From assembly GCA_015179125.1 (NCBI GenBank), contig WHVA01000092.1, forward strand, positions 124,001 through 188,000: 64,000 nt of DNA, given 5' to 3'. Position numbers and translations under genes: made by a program. The notes beneath the pieces are model-generated. The model was not told where the DNA came from. It worked only from the letters and a program-made list of their open reading frames with translations, and searched no databases. Numbering within the stretch: the first letter of the stretch is position 1; each line of letters begins with the position of its first letter. This DNA comes from Gautieria morchelliformis. Lineage: Eukaryota; Basidiomycota; Agaricomycetes; Gomphales; Gomphaceae. Shown piece by piece: positions 1 through 10,792 of the stretch.

Positions 1-17
1 CTTCATCAGGAACAAGC

Positions 18-42
18 CTCGCCTGCGCTTCGCTTCAGCGAG
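18..42 (-). other. Possible Helitron 3' subterminal hairpin
   Basis: Plus-strand CTCGC at 18-22 pairs with GCGAG at 38-42 around a 15-nt GC-rich loop. It lies about 20 bp beyond the helicase stop, where Helitrons normally carry a hairpin a dozen bases before their 3' CTRR end. The stem is only 5 bp and the end itself is not visible, so this is suggestive only. Confidence 0.35.
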
Positions 43-63
43 TCTTTAGCAGATGTGGGAGAG

Positions 64-3000
64 TTAGAGGACAATTTCATTGTAGACGATGTTTTGTGTC
101 TGTAGTTCATGTAAAGGAAAACATACTCGAACGTCCAGTCTATGTCGAACCCGTGATAAAGCAGTGTAAAGTTGCCCATGGCTAAATACGGGGGTTGTCA
201 GGTCTATGGCAACACGATCCAGGGTAATACCTTGACAGCTGTTGAAAGTGGTTGCATACGCGGGACATAAAGGAAATTGCTTGCGAAGAAGAGTGTGGCC
301 AGTGGAGGGCAATAAAGAAGAGAAGGTGATACGGGGAAGGAGGATGTTCTCTTTATCAACACAATTAAGTCCGGCGTGGACACGGAGGGAGTTAACAGTG
401 ATGAGCTTTGTTCCCAATTGAGTGACGACTACTCTGCAGTTTTTGACCAAGCCATGGCCAATTGACAAATTACGCATCAAGCGATAAATTCCTCCAAGTC
501 TGATAGATAGTGTATGAGAAGGCAGTCCAGGTGGTGTTTGGCGGGCTACATAGTCAAGGAGGCCTTGAGGTGAGAGGAGGTTAACGTCATCAGTCTCTTT
601 GATAGAGTCTGCTGCAGTGTAGATTTTTTCCAAAGTGTTCAGCCTGTGAAGGCATATGGAATTATACATGTCACATTGTGAGTTTGTTGGTGCAAGAATT
701 GAACGGGTCAGGCATTGAGTGGGGTCTGACAAAACCTCAGGTGGAAATACAAAGTCAACAGCATCTGTAGTAGATGTGATACGTTGAATCATGTCCAAAG
801 AAACATTGCCAGAAGGGCCGTTGCCAATGTCATCAATAGCAGAGGCAAATCCAGGGTCCATCGCGTGACGCACTGGAGTAGTCAAGGAACGGACTTGGAA
901 CTCATTCCAGAGGGGAGAGCTGCGAATGGATGCATCAATGACATCCATTTTGGAACCTTTTCGCACAACAGGACATGTTTGATGGAAGTCACCTAAGAGG
1001 ATGATAATCTTTCCTCCAAATGGCATGTCATTCTGCATGATGTGTTGTAGAGTTTCATTGACACACACGAGAACTGCACGATTAGCCATAGGAGCTTCAT
1101 CCCAGATAATGATAGAGGCTTCTTTGAGTAGTTGTCCTTGTGGGTCATCAGGGTCAATAGGCGACAGTAAGAACTCAGATGCATCATTGACAGGTACCTG
1201 CAACCAAATGTGTAAGTCCTCAAAGCAGTGTAATGGAATCAAAATTATATACTCTAAAAGCAGCGTGCGTGGTTCTACCTCCAGGGTAAACTTGTGCAGC
1301 AAATGCAGAAGTTGCAGTGGGCAGAACAATCTCACGTAGGTGACGACATGAGTCGCAGATGGTGTTCGTAAGAAATGTTTTGCCACGGCCTGCCGGTCCA
1401 TCAACAAATAATCGCAGTGGAGATTTAGAGTTAGCCGCTTGTTCAATTTCAGAAAAGATTGCTTCTTGTTCATCCGTGAAAGATGCACGACATATTTGAC
1501 TCCGATGATGCAGCAAAGGGATGTTTGCTGACCATTGCCGTAACTCATGTTCAATTTCTGTTCCACATAGACGTGGTTCAGGTAATCCAAAGTCCAACAA
1601 TTGATGTCCATGTTCATCCAAGTTTTTTGATATTTCTGTCAGAGCAGCTGTCTGTGCTAAGTCAACATTACCACCTTGTTGGTGGAGGAAGTCTTGTGAT
1701 AATTCATGTCCGAATGAGTGCCATGCGTTAATTGGTAGAGGGCAACAGTCATTAGTAAGGAGATGGACAAATAATTGGTGAATTTGCCGTGGAGTGTTTA
1801 GAGTTTGAATGGCCTCAGAGATGCATGAGTCTCCTTCTGATTGATCAGCAAATAAACCGTGATTTAGAGCTGATTCTTGAAATGTAGGCAGTAAGTGGCC
1901 CTGGATGGTACGCAAGTCATCAAAGGATATAGCTGGGAGGTGTAATAAAAGGGAGCGGATATAGAAACGTTCTCCTTCAGATGGCTGGATGGGTTGTAGT
2001 CTTGTGATATGGGGCTTGTTTGGTTTACGAAGAATGACATGCATCATAGGTTGGCCAAGGACGTTGGGTTTTTCCATGTAGTACCGGGAGTTGTTTTGAT
2101 TATCCCAGTTGAATTTTTGAAGCCGAAAAAGGCGATAGTAGTCTGTGTAAGTGAGGTTGGCAAAACTTTGTTCAACATTGTTGTCGTCATGAAAAGACCC
2201 ATAGGGATGTGAAAAATAATGGTCAAGCTTGGACATGGAGCTGGAAGGTTGTGAGGATCGATTGTATTGATGATAACATGTTGAATCAGGGGTGTGTATG
2301 GGAAGAGCTGTAACAGCAGGTTCTTTGCTTGTTATGTGAAATCCCAAAATTCTCCATGCAGCTTCCCCTGCTGACAAATAACGTGCATCCCAAAACTCAG
2401 CAATTTCATCAACTGATGAATCAGAGGAGTCTCTCAAATGTACCCATGTGCGATCAGGACCTACATCTGTTTAGAAAAAGCTTGAAAGAATACACTAGGA
2501 ACTTACCTTTGTGTATGTATTTAAAAATATATTGAAATAAATGACCTGTACTTGCAGCTTCAAAGTTGATGTGGCATCGATATTTCCGGATTAATGGAAG
2601 GCAATGAGGAACCACCATCTCATCTCCAGGCATACGACGTCGATACAATACGCGGCCTTCATCATCAAAGGTTGTATTTTCCTGAAGTTGGCGTGGATAG
2701 TTGAACCTGCAAGTGCGAAGTCCATTATTTTCACGCTGACAGTAACATGATGCAGGCCGGTTGCGAGGAGGATGATGGTGGAGCATATGAGTTCTAATGA
2801 GAGCAGCATCTTCATCATTAGAGGGAATTTCTGCGGAAATGACTTTGTTGATGTCATCAGGTGTGATGCACTCAGATTGAAATTTGATGAGAATGTGACA
2901 ATGGGCTAACCCACGTTTTTGAAACTCAATGCAGTATATCAAATATAATCGCCGACCTGCATTTGGAAACATCGATGATAATGTTGACAGAAAGTGACCC

Positions 3001-4256
3001 AATTTCCGCTTGAATACTCGGCAAACTATTAAAGGTGCATCTTCAAATCCTTGCCCAGGACGCAACTGCTGAGATATTTCAGGCCATTGAGGATTGCATG
3101 TCATAGTGATAAACAATGTAGGCGGTCCATATGTCGCAGCTAGGGCAAGAGCATCTGCAATCTGTTCGGAGGCCCATTTTCTTGAACCAAGAAAAGATGC
3201 AGGTAAGTAGACGTTATTAGTAGATGAACCCTGATCTTGAGAGGCTTTTTGTTGATTGTGACGGATGTAGTTCAGTCTACATTCTAGGTCGCGAGTGAAC
3301 ATATCGACAATATATTCATTGCATAGACGGCCAAAGAGTTGAAACTGAGGTTCACGAAGGAGTGTGCCACGGTAGTACCACATCTGTGTAGAGACTCTCT
3401 CTGTGTCAGCATCAGATGCAAAAACACCCAAGCCTTCATTTACACCCCAGCCTAGAGTGCCATGTGGGAAAAACAGGGGATATACCAATGGTTCCCAGAG
3501 ACGGCTAATGGTGGGGATTGATTGATTATGTCCATCAGTCTTGGCAACTGTGAGAGACCGTGAATGGACATCAGATTGGGTAGTGTTGCGAAAAGACATA
3601 ATAGCAGCAATCTAAACGGCTGTAAGTATAAGCATGACGTGTGTCTTAGAAGCTATCACCTCATTTGAAGGCGATGATTCTTTGAGGATGATGGATGCAT
3701 CAGGATAAATAGATGGTTGAATGGACGACAGTTGGCGCAATGCATGAACAAACGGATTAACCCGTAGCAATGCATCACGCATTGCAATCATCCAGACGCG
3801 TGGTAACGAATGAAACCAATTTTGATGAGGGGCTTGAGAGGCTAGAAAGCCATCGTATAATAACCATTGTATAGCGGAGTTCTGATGTTTTGGTCGTAGG
3901 CGGTGATAAAGTCGACCTTGAACAGAGAAAAAACCTGGAGGTCCATGTAGTCCAGGGAAGTCTGATGTAGATTCCAAAGAAGCAAAAGAGTAGATCAAGT
4001 TTAAAACACGCGATGAAGATGAAATGTTGGGGTCATGGGTGAATACATTGAACTCTTCAGGCAACGGAGGAAGTGGCTTAATGTCATGCAGTCGTTTTCC
4101 TCGATCCCCACAACAAAACCCTGCTCGTTCACCTGTCAAAAGGACTAAGTGACAATAAGGGCATTCATGTATCCGTCCTCCACGGTTTTGCCCCCATACA
4201 AAACTGGGTGATGAGATATTGCCGATAGCCCATGTGATTGTAGAAGAGAAAGCCAT
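64..4256 (-). CDS. Helitron Rep/helicase (HUH endonuclease plus PIF1-type helicase)
   Basis: Four exons separated by introns at 3612-3659 (48 bp), 2461-2506 (46 bp) and 1198-1252 (55 bp), all GT..AG. The spliced length is 4044 nt, an exact multiple of three, giving about 1347 aa with no internal stop. In order: an N-terminal Cys-rich finger (CPYC..CCG, about residues 25-45), the HUH motif HCHIL (about 435), the two-tyrosine motif YIFKYIHKG (about 562, completed across the second intron), Walker A GPAGRGKT (about 915), Walker B IIWDEAP (about 1000), GDFHQ, and a C-terminal FNSCQG..ALSR helicase VI region. The protein nicks and re-joins one strand and unwinds it for rolling-circle transposition. 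Every catalytic motif I can check is present, so the copy may still be active. The ATG at 4256 is the first in frame with the finger. Confidence 0.88.
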
Positions 4257-4288
4257 GTTATTGTAGATAGGAGTTGGATGTGACCAGA

Positions 4289-4539
4289 TTAAAGAGATTG
4301 TTTGTTGTAGTTATGGACAATCACCCTGTGTTCATCAGGATCTGTGAAGAATAGATGTAAACGTGTAATGAATCTCCCCTCATCAAAAAAGAACACGTGA
4401 AGCTGTATGAAAAGGTCAGGTAAACCTCATTGGCTGAAAGAAGACGTACATGAATGGGTCCTCTCTGTTGGAATTCCGCGTAGATTTCAAAGGTCATGAA
4501 GATGTTAAGATTGCGAACTGCTAACGGTAACACGATCAT
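4289..4539 (-). CDS. Small spliced ORF upstream of the Helitron Rep/Hel
   Basis: The reading frame starts at 4539 and stops at 4289. With a 47-bp GTACGT..CATACAG intron (4403-4449) removed it encodes 67 aa. The second exon reads as a normal soluble protein rich in aromatic and acidic residues (HVFFFDEGRF, DPDEHRVIVH). The intron size matches those of the helicase gene 33 bp downstream on the same strand, so it may be a second Helitron gene, a captured fragment, or a detached N-terminal piece of Rep/Hel. I do not recognise the family. The alternative without splicing is a 72-aa ORF ending at 4321, which looks less protein-like after the proposed donor. Confidence 0.45.
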
Positions 4540-5382
4540 TATATAAAATCTCGACGCGGCCCATGTCGATTACTCATCTAAGAATGCCGTACAGGCGAAT
4601 GACTCAGCGGACCATCTGAATGATAAGGTTCATCAACTAAAACTTGCCGGAGATCGCGCCCCTATCTTGGGATGAGACAACGTCGTCACTCCGATAAAGT
4701 CCGAGGGTAAGGATGTGATGTCTTAAAGAAAGGGTTGCAGTTTATACGGCGTTGTCTTAGCATTAGTAACCGGACACAGCCCCGTGTAATCTTCGCGTCC
4801 TACGGGAGAAGTTATTGGTTTTATGCGTCATCGCCCTCTTTCTAACCCAAGCCGGTCCATCCGGCGCAGCAAATTAGAAAACCCCTGCATACCTATGTGA
4901 GCTCTGGCGGAGGCTTGGATTTAAACCTGCTCTGTCTAACTCACTGTGAAGGTCGGCAGGAACAGGTTGTTATGACTTCGCTGGATACCTTGAAAAGATT
5001 GTGGACGAATTGGAGCGGTTCGCTGACGGCTTCCACTATGGTTATAGCACTGAGGTAGGAATAAGCACACTTCTGCAATGTCTGTGTACGACCCCATAGC
5101 CCTCTGGTGCTCACTTGCTGAGTGGACCCATCATAGCCTGATACAGTGGCAGCATCGCACATATACCGATATGCCATCTCAACAGTACATCACCTGGCAT
5201 CTGACTGTTCGCACCCTGTTGCATTGGATCGTCTGTTCCTCCGAGTCTCGGGAGTTGTCCCGTTGTGTCCTGTACCCCGAAGTATCACACATGTATCTCT
5301 CCGATCCCACCCTCACAGTCACGCGAAGTTGCCTCCCCCGTGCACAATCTCTCCCCTCGCGCTCTTGGGTCTCAACAGTGGA
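4540..5382. other. No gene recognised
   Basis: Mixed-composition sequence with scattered short ORFs on both strands and no homology I can name. It may hold the Helitron 5' end and leader and the downstream continuation of the decayed hydantoinase gene. The two overlapping plus ORFs at 5078-5530 lie opposite the hydantoinase-B exon and are treated as shadows. Confidence 0.5.
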
Positions 5383-6390
5383 TCATATCCCCACGGTCTC
5401 GCCATGCCTAACCACCACTCCTAGTTCCATTTGCATGCCCTCGCCACGTGTCCTTGAGAACCCCATTAGCTGCCCGATCCTGGTGAGTCCTGATTCATAT
5501 CGTGTCACTTATTCACAGGAGATGTTTTGAAAAATATGGGCATGAAACATACCATCCATCTCTGCGCGCGCACTCGCTAATGCCGACTCCACAATATCCA
5601 CGGTGATTGTATCAAGAGGTTCATCTATTCCAGAGGATATCAAGGGACTGGCGCTTTCCACGTCTAACGTTGGCCAAAGCAGAATATTTCCAATGCCATC
5701 TACCTCAGCACGATAGTTGGGGTGTACTGGGTTACAGATAACAGTCATCGGCCGAGTTGTAGACGGAAGAAACGACATATCATACCTAGTGTGTTTGAAT
5801 CCATTTCAGTAATAATACTGCGTTGATATCATTGGTTTCACTCAGTATTGAAGGTAGCCTGTTCGAGCTGTAAAAATGCTCACCAAGGACCATCCAAACT
5901 ATCCCCGGCCTTAAGTCCTTCACGTTTCCATAATTTGACATTTTCATAGGTTTCTCCATCCAGGTATATGCGAGTACTACCCACGAGCGCAGCCTGACTG
6001 GGAGTCCTGGTACCACTTTCGAGCTGGGGCATGACGGTGTAAGAGTTCAGCTCTTCGCATTTCACTCATACGTTCACAATTTCAATAGGGAGATCAAGTG
6101 CGAACGTGAACTGAAACTTATGAGATGCAGTAAATTGGTCTTGAAGATAACCGAGTCCAGCTGCGGATAGTTCCGATATGTTGAATGAGATAGGTAAATT
6201 GAGCGACTGGCCGCTGTACCTAAGGTCTGCCTCATACATGCAGACCTATGATGTAGCCGGTATTCCTTGCGACTCGAGAATATTGCAAACTTTATCTTTG
6301 AGTGCTGAAGAAGTGGGGGGTAAATCATAAAATATTTGATGACAACCTTAATGATACCTTTGAAAACTTGACAGCAAGTTTCAGATGACA
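5383..6390 (-). pseudogene. Decayed hydantoinase/5-oxoprolinase-type gene, HyuA C-terminus joined to HyuB N-terminus
   Basis: Read on the minus strand with introns at about 6305-6357, 5786-5883 and 5490-5552, the exons give a HyuA C-terminal signature (DLRYSGQSLNLPI.., then FALDLPIEIVNV), the DGETYENVKLW..GDSLDGP segment and a VDGIGNILL ending. This is followed by TITVDIVESALASARAEMD, which resembles the start of the HyuB domain. A HyuA-HyuB fusion is normal for eukaryotic 5-oxoprolinases, ATP-dependent ring-opening enzymes. Only this junction remains: the ATPase half and most of HyuB are missing. Two in-frame stops sit inside it (TAG at 6246-6248, TGA at 6066-6068), both one C-to-T change from a sense codon (CAG, CGA). 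Exon limits at both ends are uncertain. Confidence 0.6.
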
Positions 6391-6964
6391 GCCGCCGTCG
6401 TCATCTTCTCCAGCCGCATCAGGGATCGTGAAATTGCCTGGGTGTGGGCTGTTTGATAGGTGACATTCTTTGGTTTTCACACGCTGTTTCCGTTTCATAG
6501 GTATTTTGCCTTATACGTTTGCCTGATGGCTTGTATTCAGTGGGAAAAGCAACTTGTGTGTAGTTGAATTTCAACCAGAATGTAAGCCAAAAACCACGAA
6601 GTCAGACTTTCAACGGCTACCGCGGGGCCAGAACCACGGGTTCGTCCGTGATTATCTTACCAGAAACCAGTGGCCTTCGACTCGGAACAACTCGCTGGTG
6701 CCACTGATATTCCGTGATAGGTGAATCCCAAACCATTAGTAATGTCACCTGTAACCATCAGTCAATGCACAGAGGTGTAGGTGTCATCCAGGCTATCACA
6801 TCCTCCTGGTCAGTTCTTTCCACATAAATCTGCTGAGAATACACTCAGCCATCCTCAAGAAGTATCACAGACAATCAGACAATAATAAATTTACAAATCT
6901 GCAGAGAATACACATGGATGTCAAAAAATACATGTAAACACTAAGACAAAATATGTTAAGGCAT
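6391..6964. other. No gene recognised
   Basis: Apart from a short coding-like stretch on the minus strand (ATG at 6498, about 47 codons to a GTATC donor at 6357) that overlaps the upstream end of the hydantoinase relic in another frame, nothing here is recognisable. The rest is low in ORFs and probably decayed intergenic sequence. Confidence 0.5.
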
Positions 6965-7841
6965 CTACATCGCACGACGCTTACCACTCCTAGTCATCAA
7001 ATTGGAGGAATCATCAGCCACAGATGCCATAGTTTCCTTTGAGGGGCTGTACGTGGCAGGCACGCTGGTGTCATCCCTCTGATTGACGTCATCAGCCCTA
7101 TATTCATCAACAGCTGCAGCTGCGAATTTCCTGCGATGGCGACTGCCTTTATCACCCCTGTCTGGACCACCTCCCCCCCTCCCAGCAATTGTTCCAGACC
7201 CAAGGCTCAAAGCAACATGATCCACAACAATGGACAGGCTCCCCTGCTCATTAACATCCTTCAGCAACCCATACACATAAATCGCAGTGTTTATGTTAGG
7301 AGCTGGGGTGCGACTCCAACGAACAGAGTTGCCATCATAAATACAACTGGTCACCCAAAAGTGAACACTGACAGCACAAAAAAAAAAACAGATAAGACAT
7401 GAACCCCAACATGAACAACTTTGTGCCATCTTGAACATAGTCAGAGACAGCCAAGTTAAAAAAGCACGTCTTAGAATCTGCTCCATACTCCGCATTATTG
7501 ATCACAGCCCCCACCCCCCAAATGGCCACAGACGTGTCATCTAGAATGTTATCTTCATAATTGTCGGCCTTTGGATCTCTAGGATATGGTACAATAGATA
7601 ACACATCCATCAAAACCTTGGAAGATGGGGGGGCGAAGATGCGGCCGACAACGTGGGCAACAGTGTTATCTGGCAACAGACATTCCCCAGGAGGACTATA
7701 GACACGGAGGTCGACGGGGATTACCACGTCCTCATGGCAGGTCTGCAAGACAGTATTATAATGACAGTAGTAAGTAGGAGATGCCGTCTGACGACGACCC
7801 CCAGTAAGACATAAGTTGGCAGTTAGATTGACGGTAGACAT
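6965..7841 (-). CDS. Unknown protein, 274 aa after splicing, possibly OB-fold-like
   Basis: The ATG at 7841 opens a frame that joins a second exon after removal of a 52-bp intron (7368-7419, donor GTTGTT, acceptor CTGTCAG). The spliced length is 825 nt, in frame to the stop at 6965. The N-terminal half has alternating beta-type stretches (DNTVAHVVGRIF, VLMDVLSIVPY, FWVTSCIYDGN). The C-terminus is low complexity, with a Gly-rich loop, a GSRHRRKF patch and a KRR tail that could act as a nuclear signal. The pattern recalls single-strand-binding OB folds, but that is an impression, not a match. Coding integrity, with no stops, argues for a real gene. It stands alone between the hydantoinase relic and a divergently placed small gene. 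Confidence 0.5.
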
Positions 7842-8111
7842 ATGTATAGTACAAAAACTATGGCCTGGATTGTGAACTTATACTCCAGAAATCACGTGAT
7901 CATGTCCCATATCATGCACCAACCCAGAACACCCAAAATACGGATCACATTTGTAAGTATGTTTCAGATAGGCACATCCATTCTACAACCATGAACCTTG
8001 GTTGGATTTGTAATGACTTAAATTCTAATGACATGTCTCATCTGTAAACATTTCCAATGACGACATGACATGACACAACCGAAAGACAGCGACTTTGCGT
8101 CAACTAAACAA

Positions 8112-8119
8112 TATAAATA
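8112..8119 (+). promoter_or_regulatory. TATA box
   Basis: A consensus TATAAATA lies about 170 bp before the ATG at 8291 and is followed by a pyrimidine/CA-rich stretch (CCCCTACTACCACTCAATCA) typical of fungal transcription starts. It is the clearest core promoter in the left third of the window and supports the small gene downstream. Confidence 0.45.
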
Positions 8120-8290
8120 CTTATCCAGAACCCCTACTACCACTCAATCAGTTTCACATCAACCACTCACATGCCCGGGTGCACAACTAAAGCAACAGAG
8201 AAAAGGGGCAGGAGTAGAAATGTACGACAACTTAACTCCACACGTGAGAATGGCTAACGTCTATTTCAGACCAGTCGCCCCGAAGTCTCA

Positions 8291-8521
8291 ATGGAGACCG
8301 CAGTGGACCAACTGATCGAAGTCTTCGAGACTACGTACCCTCCTTACCATCTTCGCGGCCTCTCTGCTAGAGACCGCATGTTGCCGTTGCTGAGAGACAT
8401 TGAAATCCTGGAGTACGAAGTGACGACGCTTCCTGTGCCTGTGGAAGCTTTAACGCATATCACCAATCATATCCAATGCGTGAGAGGCCACTTACTGGAA
8501 ATAGTCAACAACGATGGATGA
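8291..8521 (+). CDS. Small acidic protein, 76 aa, unknown function
   Basis: The ATG at 8291 opens a 76-codon frame with normal amino-acid composition: an amphipathic N-terminus (VDQLIEVFETTY), a second helix (MLPLLRDIEILEYEV) and a third (VEALTHITNHIQCVRGHLLEI). No signal peptide or membrane segment is seen. A TATA box lies 170 bp upstream and the frame overlaps the end of another plus ORF (8070-8315) that covers the presumed leader. It could be the last exon of a longer gene. I do not recognise a family. Confidence 0.4.
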   Translation: METAVDQLIEVFETTYPPYHLRGLSARDRMLPLLRDIEILEYEVTTLPVPVEALTHITNHIQCVRGHLLEIVNNDG

Positions 8522-8603
8522 AGGTACCGATGATGGGTACACAATAGTGAAAGCGAATTGAAGCAGGAGACGAAGCAGTTCACCATTCAGCCAACTACAT
8601 GTA

Positions 8604-9124
8604 TTAATAGCAGACTACATTGTTTTTTGCCTCCCTAGTCGTCGAACGATGCATAGCCGAGATGATCACCTCTGCAGCGTAGGGTAAGTATAGGACAGTG
8701 TGTGAGAGAGAGAACGCACCCCACGCATATGGGTGCCAGCGCTGGAAAACCCGCCTGGCGATAATACGGAGGCAAGTGTGGACATGCTCGTGGGGGACAG
8801 TAGGGGCAGACATGCGTGAGCGGGTGAGGCGAGGGGTGAGTTGCGCAGGGTGCGCTGGGTGCGTACCTCTCCGGATATGCAGTGCGCAGCCTCGACGTTC
8901 CCCTCGACCATCCAGTCCACGACGAGCGGCCCCAGGGTGAGGGCCAAATCGAAGACGGACGTACGTGCGGCGGAGGTCGGCGAGGGTGTGGGGGATGCGC
9001 AGCTGAGCGGGGATGGGAGCGCGCGGCTTGGTGCGGTGGGTGTGCGCGGGTGGCGAGGAGGAGATGGGGCGCGTTTGACGGGGGTGGAGGGTGACGTGCA
9101 GCGGGTGCGTGCATTGGAGGACAT
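8604..9124 (-). CDS. Candidate two-exon gene in a GC-rich block, unknown function
   Basis: Several overlapping minus frames are open here because the strand is C-rich, so an open frame alone means little. The most protein-like reading starts at 9124 with a Ser/Pro/Arg-rich leader, continues into FDLALTLGPLVVDWMVEGNV, has a GTACGC donor after the ISGE codons (about 8870) and can resume at about 8664 with VIISAMHRSTTRE before the stop at 8604. The intron would be about 200 bp, longer than its neighbours' introns. The alternative is that the whole block is compositional noise; the plus frame at 8841-9194 is just as open. No family recognised. Confidence 0.25.
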
Positions 9125-9309
9125 AATAGAATGTCAAAGGATGAAAGGAGCGGAGATAAAAGCCCGGGTACTGCATCCAGGGATGGAGACATAGAGAAGA
9201 GAAGCGATGGGGACTGTATTGGCTGCATCACGCAGCCACATTGCGAAACAGAGTAGCTGCGTTGCAGTAGCAAGTGTGCTGCCGAGGAATATCATGATCA
9301 CAGCCCCAC

Positions 9310-9451
9310 GCAACTGATGAACGCGACATGCGCAATTGCGATGTGGTTGAGGGAGGAGGATCGTTCAGGATGCAGTGCAGGTCGCAGCTGGAGAGCTTCT
9401 CGATCCAATGAAATCGCCTCCTCCAGGTCTTCGCATGGACCGTACTTCATG
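9310..9451 (-). pseudogene. Fragment of a tetratricopeptide (CHAT-type) protein
   Basis: On the minus strand the stretch DLEEAISLDREALQLRPALHP followed by ERSSSLNHIAIA has the form of the ~42-residue TPR unit found in the very large CHAT/TPR proteins of Agaricomycetes, which carry dozens of such units before a caspase-like domain. Here only about one unit is left; the frame ends within 50 codons and no CHAT domain is nearby. An AG acceptor may precede it. It is a relic or a captured fragment. Confidence 0.6.
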
Positions 9452-9828
9452 CCACCCTTTAAGACATTCCAAACATTAGGGTCTCCCTTAGACACACCGC
9501 AGCAAACCGTACGCACCTAGTAACCTCGTCCACAAATACACCCAAACCTTCGGTGATGCTGTTCACAGTTTCATAGGCGTTATAATTCAGCTTTCATGCA
9601 CATGTCGTGTGTTGACGGATAGTCTAGAATCTGTTAGATAGTCGTGTTCTTCGTGTTCACCGTTCTTCAAGTCGTGCTGTGCGTGTTGACACGTCCCGTT
9701 GTATGTGGTCATTGCCGTTTATTGGTAACGTTCGTGCTCTGCCCAGTCCCCGTCAGCTACCCTCGCCCTGGCCGGACTCACCTGGCTGGTCGTGGAAGCC
9801 TCACCGGTCAAGGAGTGTTTAGCAGCAG

Positions 9829-10386
9829 CTAAAACTGTAAGAAAACAGGTTGTTCGATATATTCAGGTGAGCGTTTTCCCCAGGATATTGTCGTGCTGAG
9901 ATTTATCGCATTCCTTACCTTGTAGAAGACGAAGAGCTTATTGGAACTCTTCTCGAGTCCAATGAGCGCATCATTCAAGTGTTGAGTAGTGTACTCTTGG
10001 GAAAGAGGAGGGGCACAGGAGGCTGATGAAAGAGGAGGGCGGGTAGGTGCAGACAGGGGAAGGGCACTGGAAGCAAAAATTACGTCATCCCGAAGGATGA
10101 AAAAGGTGGTCGACCTCCCGCGGTCCTCCCACGATTTGCACCAAGCCTTTTTCACTACCTCTGAACCGTCCCGACGCAGCCAAGTCAAATAGTCGCGGTC
10201 TGCTACATGGCGGCTGTGTATCATGCGCAGCCTCTCTGTAGCACACCGCGTCTGTTCGACTTGGCTGTGTTGGGCCGGTTCCGACACGGAGGCTCTAAAA
10301 TGGGAGAAGCCGTTATGTTCGTACAGAAGATACCCATGTTGACTCTGATGGGTCGACTCGCAGGTAGTTATTACACGACGATACAA
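9829..10386 (-). CDS. Hypothetical protein, 185-aa frame, probably one exon
   Basis: The ATG at 10386 opens a frame with mixed composition: a Cys/Tyr-rich start, a basic middle (DRDYLTWLRRDGSEVVKKAWCKSW), a Pro/Ser linker and a C-terminal helix (LIGLEKSSNKLFVFYK). A GTAAGG donor directly follows that helix near 9919, so the last 30 codons may be intronic. Nothing recognisable. The plus frames at 9989-10192 and 10207-10389 are its shadows. A second minus fragment lies 150 bp upstream and could belong to the same transcript. Confidence 0.35.
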   Translation of the reverse strand: MYRRVITTCESTHQSQHGYLLYEHNGFSHFRASVSEPAQHSQVEQTRCATERLRMIHSRHVADRDYLTWLRRDGSEVVKKAWCKSWEDRGRSTTFFILRDDVIFASSALPLSAPTRPPLSSASCAPPLSQEYTTQHLNDALIGLEKSSNKLFVFYKVRNAINLSTTISWGKRSPEYIEQPVFLQF

Positions 10387-10533
10387 TAGTGGCGCTGGAA
10401 AAAAAAAATATAAACTTGATCATGACAGTGGATGTCTATGCTTGCCCTCCGCCCTCGCTTTCTGTTTTTGTCTTGTGGATTTTATGTCTGACCTGGACTG
10501 AGGACTCATATAAACCGTTCTCCTAATGATTAT

Positions 10534-10792
10534 TTATTCTCTCTTATTTTTCGTATACTGGGCGACGCATATGTCTAGATCCAGTGCACCGGTTCGTAAG
10601 GACAACCCCTGCACATTCTGACATCGGTCTTCAAAGATCTCCGCTGTCGTATTATTCGGTGGCTTCCACTCACAAAGCTCACGTTTGAAGCTGTCGATCC
10701 AAAAGTCTTCCAACGGTACATCCAGAATCATGGGGTCGACGTGAACCGATTTATCGATCACTCCCAAGCGATGCAGCTTGCGTGTCTTGGAG
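10534..10792 (-). pseudogene. Gene fragment, 3' exon of an unknown protein
   Basis: A TTTCAG acceptor at 10793-10798 precedes a frame that reads SKTRKLHRLGVIDKSVHVDPM and continues to the stop at 10534 (about 85 codons), acidic and aromatic (LEDFWIDSFKRELCEW). The composition is that of a globular protein. I could not find the preceding exon to the right. No family assigned. Confidence 0.35.

Larger units (their letters stand above)
1..4560 (-). mobile_element. Helitron (autonomous, rolling-circle transposon), 3' end at or beyond the window edge
   Basis: The block is defined by a complete Rep/helicase gene on the minus strand (stop at 64, start at 4256) and a small upstream spliced gene. The Helitron 3' end should lie left of position 64. 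A short GC-rich inverted repeat at 18-42 is the kind of subterminal hairpin expected there, but no CTRR terminus is seen, so the true end is probably just outside the window. The 5' TC end should lie to the right of 4540; I could not fix it, and the right limit given is only the edge of the last coding exon. Helitrons insert between A and T without target duplication, so no TSD is available as a check. Confidence 0.8.

Noticed and set aside
4541-4960. Search for the Helitron 5' TC end
   Set aside because: Several GA/T positions are possible on the plus strand and none has supporting repeat evidence, so no end was assigned.
8841-9194. Gly/Arg/Ala-rich ORFs in the GC-rich block at 8.6-9.2 kb, three frames on each strand
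   Set aside because: High GC keeps all frames open. Only one minus reading with splice sites was kept, at low confidence.
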